In this document: positions 1 through 6,523 of the stretch, piece by piece
Position numbering within the stretch: position 1 is the first letter of the stretch
Layout of the letters: every line of letters starts with the position of its first letter
NCBI GenBank assembly: GCA_021781625.1
Contig: JAJXWL010000082.1
Location: 1-7,551, forward strand
DNA length: 7,551 nt
Reading direction: 5' to 3'
Source: a bacterium
GTDB taxonomy: Bacteria; Spirochaetota; Spirochaetia; JABEVK01
Program-made: the position numbers and the translations under genes
Notes under the pieces: model-generated
Database searches by the model: none
Told to the model about the DNA's origin: nothing
What the model saw: the letters and a program-made list of their open reading frames with translations, nothing else

Positions 1-1422
1 CTTAAGGAAATGAAAGACCGTGGCAAAGGAATCTTGTTGGTACCTGAAGCCCCGGCACAACTGTTTGAACTTTGCGATAATGTCATACTTTTACGACGTG
101 GCAAGGTGATTTATTCGGGAAGTGTCACGGAGATCGATATTGAAGAAGCCCACAATATTTTGAACAACTCAGAATACATGATACGGCAAGCGATCGAAAA
201 TAAGTTCAACCAGTTTCATAATAATATTACCAAGGCCGAAGTGCTCTACGAGCGTTCTTTAAAAGTCGTAGGAAACTTCTGTGGTATTCCCAACGCCTTT
301 ATCCTTTTTCGAGATGAAAGTGGGGAGGCTGATGTCCGCTTTTCAAAATATTGGAATAAGACAACAAAATATGGCTTAGAGAAGAATTCTTCAAAAATCC
401 TTTCGGCACTCCCCTTTGAAAAAAAATTAGGTGTTTTGAACTTAGCTGAAGACAAATATCTTTGGTATGTCTTGAGCTCGGCCACGGACCAGTTGGTCAT
501 CCTGGCCGTAGAGGCCACTGAACATCCTGGTTTTCCTTTTCGTGAGATTCGGAAAGAAATGACATCTACGCTTTCCGCTTTACGCGAAAAATTACTTCAA
601 GAAAAACTCGCACGAGAGTTGGAATTGAAGTCCTTTCGTTTAGCGCAAGAAATGGACATTGCCAGAAATATTCAAAGTTCAATACTTCCCAAGAATCCCC
701 TCTTGCCCGGTTATGAAATTGCGGCACACATGGAAACAGCAACAGAAGTCGGCGGAGATTCCTATGATTTGCTCAATACGCCTTTAGGAAATTTTATTAG
801 TATCGGCGATGTTTCAGGACATGGTTTGCCCTCGGGTATTATGGCCTTAATTGAAATGTCAGCTCTTCATGGCATTATTCAAAGTCATCTATCCTTTGGC
901 TCACCTCCCCAACCAGATAAAATCTACGATATGGTGAATCGAGTTTTGTGTGAGATCAACCGAGATCGTATTGGTAGCGATAAGTTTATGACAAAGCTCT
1001 TGTTGATTGAAAAGGATGGACGTTTCTTTCATGCCGGTACGCATGAAATTGGTCTGTACTATGATAGTCAACGTGATGAGATCTTGGAGCTTTCAGAAAT
1101 GATTGATCGTACGGCATTTTTAGGTCTTTCTGAGCTAGTAGATTCTGCGAGCTCACTTGGTTCTTTTTCTATGGCCGAAGGAGATTTTCTCTTACTTTAT
1201 ACAGATGGTCTCATCGAAGCGAAAGATGCTCAGTCAGAACAGTTCGGTCTAGAGCGAACGAAACTGTGGCTTAAGAAGAACAGTAAAAAAGCTCCAGAGG
1301 AAATTTTGAAAACGTTGCGTGATGAGTTGTATTCCTTTGCACAAGAGGGAGACGTTCGCCTTCATCAAGGTCATCTCGCCGATGATCTGACCATGTTACT
1401 CATTAAAAGGAAAATTGGATGA
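1..1422 (+). CDS. ABC-ATPase/PP2C (RsbU/SpoIIE-type) phosphatase fusion, 5'-truncated
   Basis: Probable cytoplasmic serine/threonine phosphatase that dephosphorylates an anti-sigma-factor antagonist or similar protein. The frame is open from base 1 (LKE precedes the Met at base 10), so the true start lies upstream. Numbering from that Met, residues 1-40 look like the end of an ABC ATPase: a strand ILLV, then LCDNVILL and RGKVIYSG. The H-loop histidine position is Glu13. Residues about 60-190 form a poorly recognisable, possibly GAF-like, sensory region. Residues 190-225 are a helical linker ending in the ARNIQSSILP motif typical of SpoIIE/RsbU enzymes. The PP2C core shows GGDSYD (Asp250, Asp253), GDVSGHG (266-272), LLLYTDGLIEA (Asp399) and ADDLTML (Asp458/459), so the metal-binding acidic residues are present. 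It overlaps the next gene by ATGA, implying co-transcription. The phosphatase assignment is strong. The ABC assignment is fair because the Walker and signature motifs would lie outside the window. Confidence 0.88.
   Translation, partial: LKEMKDRGKGILLVPEAPAQLFELCDNVILLRRGKVIYSGSVTEIDIEEAHNILNNSEYMIRQAIENKFNQFHNNITKAEVLYERSLKVVGNFCGIPNAFILFRDESGEADVRFSKYWNKTTKYGLEKNSSKILSALPFEKKLGVLNLAEDKYLWYVLSSATDQLVILAVEATEHPGFPFREIRKEMTSTLSALREKLLQEKLARELELKSFRLAQEMDIARNIQSSILPKNPLLPGYEIAAHMETATEVGGDSYDLLNTPLGNFISIGDVSGHGLPSGIMALIEMSALHGIIQSHLSFGSPPQPDKIYDMVNRVLCEINRDRIGSDKFMTKLLLIEKDGRFFHAGTHEIGLYYDSQRDEILELSEMIDRTAFLGLSELVDSASSLGSFSMAEGDFLLLYTDGLIEAKDAQSEQFGLERTKLWLKKNSKKAPEEILKTLRDELYSFAQEGDVRLHQGHLADDLTMLLIKRKIG
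1407..1411 (+). promoter_or_regulatory. Ribosome binding site of the dehydrogenase gene
   Basis: AAGGA lies 7 bases before the ATG at 1419, inside the last codons of the phosphatase gene. This supports the ATGA-overlap start for the dehydrogenase and suggests translational coupling. Confidence 0.6.
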
Positions 1423-2456
1423 AACCTATACGAGTCGGTCTAGTGGGATTTGGTTCTTCAGCTAAGACGTTTCATTTGCCCTTGTTGAAAGCCTTAGATC
1501 AAGATTTTACGGTAACCGCTGTGGTGGACCGAAAAGGGGAGGAATCCCGGCGCCTACTTCCTGAAGCCACAGTTTTTGAATCTTGGGAAAAAATGGCTGA
1601 CTCGGATCTCCTGGATGTTGCCGTCATTTGTTTACCAAATGGGTTGCATGCCCAAGTCACAAACCAGTATTTAAAATCTGGCAAACATGTGATTGTGGAA
1701 AAACCCATGGCGATTACCACCCAGGAAACTGAGTCCATGATTCGTCAGTCCCAAGATTCTGACCGCCTTTTAGCCGTCTTTCAAAGTCGACGACTTGATG
1801 GGGATTTTTTGACGGTTGCAGAGCTGTTACGGACTCAAACTTTGGGAAGACTTGTGCATGCCGAAGTGCGTTATGATCGCTGGTCAAATATACTTCGAAA
1901 AAAAGCCTGGAAAGAAACAGGGCAAGAAGGAGACAGCCTTTTAGAAGATTTGGGCAGTCATTTGCTAGATCAAGCCTTGCATTTGTGGGGCTTTCCTCAG
2001 CAATTGTCCTGTCGATGGGGAGTTCAACGAGATGGTAGTGCCGTCGTGGATGCCTTTCGGATCAGCTTAGACTATGACGGGTTATGGGTCGATCTTTCAT
2101 CAAGTATGGTGGTACGAACCAGCCCCTTTCATTGGTCGCTGCAGGGAACCAAAGGCTCATTTCTCAAATCAGGCATGGATCCTCAAGAAGAGCAGTTGCA
2201 AAAGGGCTTGAAGCCTGGGACTGAGACTTTTGGTGCGGAGGCGAAGGAACACTGGGGTGTTTTAACCCTAGCAGAAGAGGGGACTCGAACAGTGCCTACC
2301 TTAAATGGTCGTTATCTTGAGTTTTACCAGAACTTTGCCAAGGCACTGAGAGGGCAAGAACCTTTAACCTTTACAGCCCAGAAAGGGCAAGACGTTGTTC
2401 GTTTGTTAGAAGCTTGCCGTTTAAGTGCTCGTGAAGGTCGTGTTCTTACGTTTTAA
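1419..2456 (+). CDS. Gfo/Idh/MocA-family NAD(P)-dependent oxidoreductase
   Basis: Soluble dehydrogenase of 345 residues, the usual length for the family. The N-terminal Rossmann fold starts at once with RVGLVGFGSSAKTFH (residues 5-19), a G-x-x-G-x-G dinucleotide-binding loop followed by the KTFH segment seen in the YdgJ/YhhX-like subgroup. ICLPNGLHA (70-78) and the family hallmark EKP (94-96) follow. The C-terminal half carries LGSHLLDQALHLWG (178-191), whose His181 sits where the conserved C-terminal-domain histidine of the family is found. Members oxidise or reduce hydroxyl groups of sugars, inositols or related compounds; the substrate cannot be read from sequence. The gene overlaps the phosphatase gene by 4 bp and is probably its operon partner, although no metabolic link is evident. 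Its last 11 bases overlap the end of the opposing ABC-F gene. Family confidence is high and specific function is unknown. Confidence 0.92.
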   Translation: MKPIRVGLVGFGSSAKTFHLPLLKALDQDFTVTAVVDRKGEESRRLLPEATVFESWEKMADSDLLDVAVICLPNGLHAQVTNQYLKSGKHVIVEKPMAITTQETESMIRQSQDSDRLLAVFQSRRLDGDFLTVAELLRTQTLGRLVHAEVRYDRWSNILRKKAWKETGQEGDSLLEDLGSHLLDQALHLWGFPQQLSCRWGVQRDGSAVVDAFRISLDYDGLWVDLSSSMVVRTSPFHWSLQGTKGSFLKSGMDPQEEQLQKGLKPGTETFGAEAKEHWGVLTLAEEGTRTVPTLNGRYLEFYQNFAKALRGQEPLTFTAQKGQDVVRLLEACRLSAREGRVLTF

Positions 2457-4389
2457 GTGTTTCTAATTCTCGAGCTGTTGTTTCCCATTGGGCTTGAGCT
2501 TCTTCTCGTTGACGCTCTAAGTCTTCTCGTTCCTGTTGTAAACGGCGCATAATAGGGCCGTCCTTATAATTTTGAGGATCTGACATCTGTTGAAGGGTTG
2601 TCTCTAGACGCTCTTCTAAGTCCACTAAACGATTCAAAAGGGTCTCTTCTTCGCGTTGAAGACGTCTTTCTAAAGCTTGTCGTTTTTTGACTTCATCGCG
2701 TGAAACTTGTGATTCTGTTTTGACAGGAGTTTTGAACCCTGAAGCTGAGGACTCTTTACTCAGGGGGCTTGCCGTGATATTCGACGCACGTTCTTCCAGC
2801 TTTCGGGCAAAGTCTTGCCAACCTCCCCAATGACGTGTTGGGGCTTCATGGGATAGTTCCAGTACTTGATCAACCAAGTGTGACAAGAAATATTTATCAT
2901 GCGAAACGACAAAGATGGTTCCTTCATAATCCTTGAGTGCCTCAAGGAGGACATCTTTCGACGCGATATCCAAGTGGTTAGTCGGTTCGTCAAGAATGAG
3001 CACATTGGCGGGGCGAATTAAAAGTTTGACTAAAGTGAGACGGTTTTTTTCACCACCACTCAAAACGGAAGTTTTTTTGTCGACGTCGTCCCCTGGAAAA
3101 AGAAAAGCTCCCAAAAAGTCGCGTAATCGGGGAAACAATTCAGTGGGGGCCTCGGCTTCGAGTTCTTCTAGAACAGTTTTTTGGGGATCAAGATCATTTT
3201 CATGATCTTGAGAAAAATAGGCGGTTTGAACACCGCTCCCCCAACGGAGTGTTCCAGAAAAATACGGGTCCCGACCTGCTAGAATTCTCATGAGTGTGGA
3301 TTTTCCCACTCCATTGGGACCTGTGATGGCAACCTTTGCCCCCCGAGAGACATCCCAATCTAAGTTTGAAAAGATTTGTGTGTCACCCCAAACTTTTTGT
3401 AACCCACGTAGCGACAAAACATCATGGCCAGAGTGCGGAACAGGGGGGAAACGAAATCGCAGTGTTGGTTTTTCACTTTCCAGCTCAATGCGTTCCACTT
3501 TGTCTAGTTGCTTGATTCGACTTTGAACTCCCGCAGCTTTTGTGGCTTGGGCACGGAATCTTTGAATGTAAGCTTCTTGTTTGGCGAGTTCTGCTTGTTG
3601 ACGCTTCCAAGCCTCTTGAAGTCGAAGTTTTTCTTCAGCTTGTTTACGTTCAAAACTAGAAAAATTGCCTGGAAAGCTGTTGAGTTGACCCCCGGAAATT
3701 TCAATAACCTGGTCAATGACTTCATCTAGAAAGGCCCTATCGTGTGACACCAAACAAAACCCCTTTTCACGGCGTTTCAAGAATGTCTCAAGCCATTCTT
3801 TGGCTTCAAGATCTAGATAGTTCGTTGGTTCATCTAAGAGAAGAAGGTCGGGAGCTTCCAGCAATTGACGAGCTAAAGCCACCCGCATTTGCCAACCTCC
3901 CGATAGAACAGCGACTTGACTGTAGAGTGTCTTTGAGGTGAAGCCCAGCCCCCGCAATGTCTGTTCAATGAGCTCCTGACGTCGGTACCAACCAGAAACT
4001 TCGAGGGATTCTCGTAGCTCCTGACTTTTTTCAAGCAGTTTAAAGGCTTGTTGCGGTTCTGCCTCAGCGGCCATTTCTGCTAACCGCTGGGCTTCAAGTT
4101 CTTTCTGCCGAAGGTGTTCAAAGGCGCGTTCGGCTTCTTCGAACACTGTACCACCTGAAACAAGGCAGGACTGGGGGAGGTAACCAATGCGAACGCCTTC
4201 GGGGTGATAAACCTGCCCCCCATCAGGAGTAAGTTCTCCTGCAAGGACTTTTAATAAAGTCGACTTTCCTGAACCATTGATGCCCACAAGGGCAGTTTTT
4301 TTATCAGCTCGAAGTGTTAAGTTCGTTTCTAAGAGGATGTCACGATCTCCGAAAGCCAAGGAGACTCGGTTGAGTTGAACAAAAGACAT
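2446..4389 (-). CDS. ABC-F family ATPase, YheS/YdiF-like translation factor
   Basis: Soluble protein of 647 residues with two ABC ATPase domains and no membrane segment, which defines the ABC-F class. Members bind the ribosomal E site to relieve stalled translation or, in some subgroups, protect it from antibiotics. Domain 1 has Walker A GINGSGKST (36-44), signature LSGGWQ (162-167), Walker B with DEPTNYLD (Asp186, Glu187) and SHD (215-217). A helical arm-like insertion lies at about 85-135. The inter-domain linker at about 243-305 contains RFRAQATKAAGVQSRIKQL (278-296), typical of the YheS/YdiF/ABCF2-3 side of the family. Domain 2 has GPNGVGKST (357-365), LSGGEK (443-448), DEPTNHLD (467-474) and SHD (496-498). 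Residues about 560-647 form a charged C-terminal coiled coil as in YheS/YdiF/Uup. Both catalytic glutamates are intact. The start ATG directly abuts the stop of the upstream lipoprotein gene, so translation is probably coupled. A resistance role is not indicated. Confidence 0.95.
   Translation of the reverse strand: MSFVQLNRVSLAFGDRDILLETNLTLRADKKTALVGINGSGKSTLLKVLAGELTPDGGQVYHPEGVRIGYLPQSCLVSGGTVFEEAERAFEHLRQKELEAQRLAEMAAEAEPQQAFKLLEKSQELRESLEVSGWYRRQELIEQTLRGLGFTSKTLYSQVAVLSGGWQMRVALARQLLEAPDLLLLDEPTNYLDLEAKEWLETFLKRREKGFCLVSHDRAFLDEVIDQVIEISGGQLNSFPGNFSSFERKQAEEKLRLQEAWKRQQAELAKQEAYIQRFRAQATKAAGVQSRIKQLDKVERIELESEKPTLRFRFPPVPHSGHDVLSLRGLQKVWGDTQIFSNLDWDVSRGAKVAITGPNGVGKSTLMRILAGRDPYFSGTLRWGSGVQTAYFSQDHENDLDPQKTVLEELEAEAPTELFPRLRDFLGAFLFPGDDVDKKTSVLSGGEKNRLTLVKLLIRPANVLILDEPTNHLDIASKDVLLEALKDYEGTIFVVSHDKYFLSHLVDQVLELSHEAPTRHWGGWQDFARKLEERASNITASPLSKESSASGFKTPVKTESQVSRDEVKKRQALERRLQREEETLLNRLVDLEERLETTLQQMSDPQNYKDGPIMRRLQQEREDLERQREEAQAQWETTARELETLKT
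3188..3211. repeat. Perfect 10-bp inverted repeat inside the ABC-F gene
   Basis: Arms TCAAGATCAT (3188-3197) and ATGATCTTGA (3202-3211) are perfectly complementary around a TTTC loop. The site encodes the acidic stretch just after YFSQ in the second ATPase domain. No T-run follows at terminator distance on either strand, so it does not look like a rho-independent terminator. It may be a coincidence of repeated Asp codons. Confidence 0.6.
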
Positions 4390-5739
4390 TTACTTCTCAA
4401 ACGTCATAAATATGGTGAAGCCAACACGACTTTCGCGTAAGACAGTTTGCTTGTCAGGATTTAAATCAGAGCGTGAGACCGGGATCATCTGAAGTCCTCC
4501 CTTGAGAAAACGGTACAAAAAGACTTGGGAGAATTCGGGAACTTGGGCGGTCGGGTCAAATTGAAGGCGAAAGACTTTCCAATCTCCCGCAAATTGCGAA
4601 TCTTTAAACCAGTCAAAATAGATATGGGCGGTGTTTGCTAAACCTTGAGGAAAAATAATTCCCTGGGGAGGTTGCAACGCTTGGAAACCGGTCCAGGTGA
4701 TTGAACCATCACTGCCTAAGTTCATGGTGCCGTAAATGGAGCTGGTAAGTTTTGTCCCATAGGCCAAGATGGCATTCAGTTGATCTACCCGGGAAGCGTT
4801 TTCTTGAGAGATGTAGGTGCCAATATCTTGATCTAAGCGAACATAAAGGTAACGGTGTGCTTGTGTGCCGTCATTGAAAGAAACTTCAATTTTGGTGACC
4901 TCAGGGTTCAGTATGCGTACCATAAGGTTTTGAGGACAAACGAAGAGAAAAGTTCCTGCATCGATTTTTCGAACATCACTAAAGGTAAAAGTATACGATG
5001 AAGCAGGGGCGGTGGAACCCAGGGGTGGGGGAATGGTAAGCGAAAAAGTTTTATCTCCGTCAAAATGAAAGTCATAGTCTGGCCGAAAGTAATTCAAGTT
5101 AATTCTGTTCTGAGCGACTTCGAAGCGAAATTCTTGGGGATACCAAGAATTCGTTTCAACGGTGCGAAGATAAAAGTCCTCAGGTCCACCTTGTTTGAGA
5201 ACTACTTTCTGATTGTTTGTTACCCGATAAAGACTTAAGAAATAATCAAAACACCAGCCAGTATACCCAGAAGAGGTCATGACCTCATCCCAATGTCCTG
5301 TAAAACCGCCTTCCGTTGTGGCTTGTGGCAACTGACCAAGAATTTTTACGTCCTCTTTGTAACCTAAGCGATACACCTTAGGAGATGTCGAATTCGGTTG
5401 CGACATAATGGCCATGCCTGTTTTTTGGGTAATGCCCCAGATGTCTTTCCACGGGGCAAATTGAGTAGCAAAAGTTTTAGCTTTTTCTGGGTTATTAAAG
5501 AAACGAATACGCCAATTCGCGATGGTAAAACGACTTCCTCCATCTGTTTTTTGAATCGTGAAAGTTTTTTGCAAAGAACTTTGGTCCCAAATCCACACAA
5601 TTGAGTCATTGGCAAGGTTTTCAGAGTCTGACCAAAGAACGACACCCGTCCCCAAGCTTCCCATTCCACAGGAAGAAAAAAATCCAAAAAATAAGGTTAA
5701 AGGAAGAAGAATTCGGTAAAAGGAAAGGTTCGGTTTCAT
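4390..5739 (-). CDS. Putative lipoprotein with bacterial SH3-like region
   Basis: Predicted exported, lipid-anchored protein of 449 residues, function unknown. The chosen start (ATG at 5739) gives an N-terminus with Lys2 and Arg9, a hydrophobic core ILLPLTLFFGF and then FSSC with Cys24 as lipidation site. This is a relaxed lipobox of the kind tolerated in spirochaetes. An in-frame ATG at 5769 would add ten non-signal-like residues and is less likely; neither start has a strong ribosome binding site. Residues about 107-170 resemble a bacterial SH3 domain: a basic Val-Tyr-Arg-Leu segment, VKILG, a Trp-containing strand and GYTGWCFDYFLSLY near the end. The preceding segment with GTGVVLWS is one I associate with spirochaetal SH3 lipoproteins. 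Residues 171-449 are beta-rich and match nothing I recognise. The stop abuts the ABC-F start with no gap, indicating an operon. Lipoprotein call good; SH3 moderate; partner unknown. Confidence 0.8.
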   Translation of the reverse strand: MKPNLSFYRILLPLTLFFGFFSSCGMGSLGTGVVLWSDSENLANDSIVWIWDQSSLQKTFTIQKTDGGSRFTIANWRIRFFNNPEKAKTFATQFAPWKDIWGITQKTGMAIMSQPNSTSPKVYRLGYKEDVKILGQLPQATTEGGFTGHWDEVMTSSGYTGWCFDYFLSLYRVTNNQKVVLKQGGPEDFYLRTVETNSWYPQEFRFEVAQNRINLNYFRPDYDFHFDGDKTFSLTIPPPLGSTAPASSYTFTFSDVRKIDAGTFLFVCPQNLMVRILNPEVTKIEVSFNDGTQAHRYLYVRLDQDIGTYISQENASRVDQLNAILAYGTKLTSSIYGTMNLGSDGSITWTGFQALQPPQGIIFPQGLANTAHIYFDWFKDSQFAGDWKVFRLQFDPTAQVPEFSQVFLYRFLKGGLQMIPVSRSDLNPDKQTVLRESRVGFTIFMTFEK

Positions 5740-5759
5740 AGGTCCATCATAACAAAGCA

Positions 5760-5766
5760 GGGGGGG
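5760..5766. repeat. G7 homopolymer tract upstream of the lipoprotein start
   Basis: Seven consecutive G residues on the + strand (C7 in the sense of the lipoprotein gene) lie about 20 bp upstream of its preferred start, between that start and the alternative in-frame ATG at 5769. If the alternative start were used, the tract would lie in codons 2-4 and length changes would shift the frame. The tract is short for a highly mutable one. Confidence 0.6.
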
Positions 5767-5797
5767 CATTCCAAGAGGGCAGAAAGTTTAACTTCGC

Positions 5798-5827
5798 TTG
5801 CTATTTTGCTTTCCTTTAGCCTAAAAT
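5798..5827 (+). promoter_or_regulatory. Candidate sigma70-type promoter for the GHKL gene-argH operon
   Basis: TTGCTA (5798-5803) and TAAAAT (5822-5827) are separated by 18 bp. They match 4 of 6 and 5 of 6 positions of the housekeeping -35 and -10 consensus. Transcription would begin near 5834, giving a leader of about 20 bases before the ATG at 5855. TATTTT (5802-5807) and AAAATA (5823-5828) form a weak inverted repeat across the spacer and -10 box. I found no equally good promoter facing the lipoprotein gene in the same 115-bp region. Confidence 0.45.
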
Positions 5828-5854
5828 AAGTACGGAACTGTGTAGAGAAAAACT

Positions 5855-6505
5855 ATGACAGATGAAACTAGTCACAAAAAGGTGATACGTGCTCTCAAAG
5901 AAGGTAAGCCTTTAACCATAAAAACATACACGTTTTTGCCCAAAGCTCAACAATATATAGATGCCCTGCTTAAGGTGTTCTTAGAAGAAATCGGTGTTCC
6001 TTTTATTTTGGAGCAAATCTCGTATTGTTTGAAAGAGCTTGTTGTTAATGCGAAAAAGGCCAATACCAAGCGGCTGTACTTTCACGAAAAAGCCTTGAAC
6101 CCGATCGATGAGGAACAATATCGTTTGGGGATGAAAGATTTTAAAGCCGATATGCTTCAAAATCAGTCGCACTATTTAAAGCTACTCAAAGAAAAAGAGT
6201 TGTATGTCAAAGTAGAATTTCTGTACCGAAAAGATATGGTTTCCGTAGCCGTCCGCAATAACGTTGCCCTTTTGCCGGCTGAAGAAGAGCGCATTCGTGA
6301 CAAAATCACCAAAGCCATGAGCTACAATACCCTTGAAGACGCTTTTTCGGATATGTTGGACGAATCCGAAGGGGCAGGTTTGGGCATTTTAGTGTTAGTT
6401 CTCATGTTAAAGAAAGTCGGGTTTGATGGAGAGTTTTTCCGAGTCTATACCCATGAACAGGAAACTGTGGCACGGCTGATTTTACCTCTTTCGATCGATA
6501 ACTAA
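5855..6505 (+). CDS. GHKL (HATPase_c-like) ATP-binding protein, possible anti-sigma/partner-switch kinase
   Basis: Cytoplasmic protein of 216 residues with no dimerisation/phosphoacceptor-histidine domain and no membrane segment, so it is not a conventional sensor kinase. The N box is recognisable as CLKELVVNAKKAN (58-70), with Glu61 and Asn65 at the Mg/ATP positions. The G2 box is SEGAGLGILVLVLMLKK (171-187), the Gly-x-Gly-Leu-Gly lid of the fold. Between them is a charged helical insertion at about 71-118. Where the Asp-x-Gly (G1) box is expected the sequence reads VAVRNNVALL (131-140), so the adenine-contacting Asp is replaced by Asn. Stand-alone GHKL proteins of this kind include RsbW/SpoIIAB anti-sigma kinases, but this one is longer and divergent. 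argH follows after 18 bp in the same orientation. The start at 5855 has only a weak purine-rich AGAGA before it. The fold is likely; kinase activity and target are unproven. Confidence 0.75.
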   Translation: MTDETSHKKVIRALKEGKPLTIKTYTFLPKAQQYIDALLKVFLEEIGVPFILEQISYCLKELVVNAKKANTKRLYFHEKALNPIDEEQYRLGMKDFKADMLQNQSHYLKLLKEKELYVKVEFLYRKDMVSVAVRNNVALLPAEEERIRDKITKAMSYNTLEDAFSDMLDESEGAGLGILVLVLMLKKVGFDGEFFRVYTHEQETVARLILPLSIDN

Positions 6506-6513
6506 AAAAACAC

Positions 6514-6517
6514 GGAG
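6514..6517 (+). promoter_or_regulatory. Ribosome binding site fixing the TTG start of argH
   Basis: GGAG lies 6 bases before the TTG at 6524. The nearby ATG at 6535 is in another frame and stops after eight codons, and the protein read from the TTG begins MAKLW as argininosuccinate lyases commonly do. The TTG is therefore the start. Confidence 0.75.
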
Positions 6518-6523
6518 TTCATC

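Noticed and set aside
2933..3941. Several open frames of 65-90 codons on the + strand across the ABC-F gene (2933-3205, 3290-3526, 3508-3729, 3744-3941)
   Set aside because: They are antisense to a strongly conserved ABC-F gene, and their translations show only low-complexity Ser/Arg-rich sequence with no family motifs. They are shadows of that gene.
2446..4389. ABC-F gene as an antibiotic-resistance (ARE) determinant
   Set aside because: The linker and the C-terminal coiled coil resemble the YheS/YdiF housekeeping group, and nothing around it indicates a resistance locus or mobility.
5398..5687. Open frames of 68 (+) and 107 (-) codons overlapping the lipoprotein gene
   Set aside because: They overlap the N-terminal and SH3-like regions of the better supported lipoprotein frame and show no domain or credible ribosome binding site.
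5740..5769. ATG at 5769 as start of the lipoprotein gene
   Set aside because: It would put MPPLLCYDGP ahead of a well-formed lipoprotein signal peptide that starts at the ATG at 5739, and no good Shine-Dalgarno precedes it.
5802..5828. Inverted repeat TATTTT/AAAATA in the intergenic region as an operator or terminator
   Set aside because: Only six A/T pairs around a 15-base loop, expected by chance in AT-rich promoter DNA.
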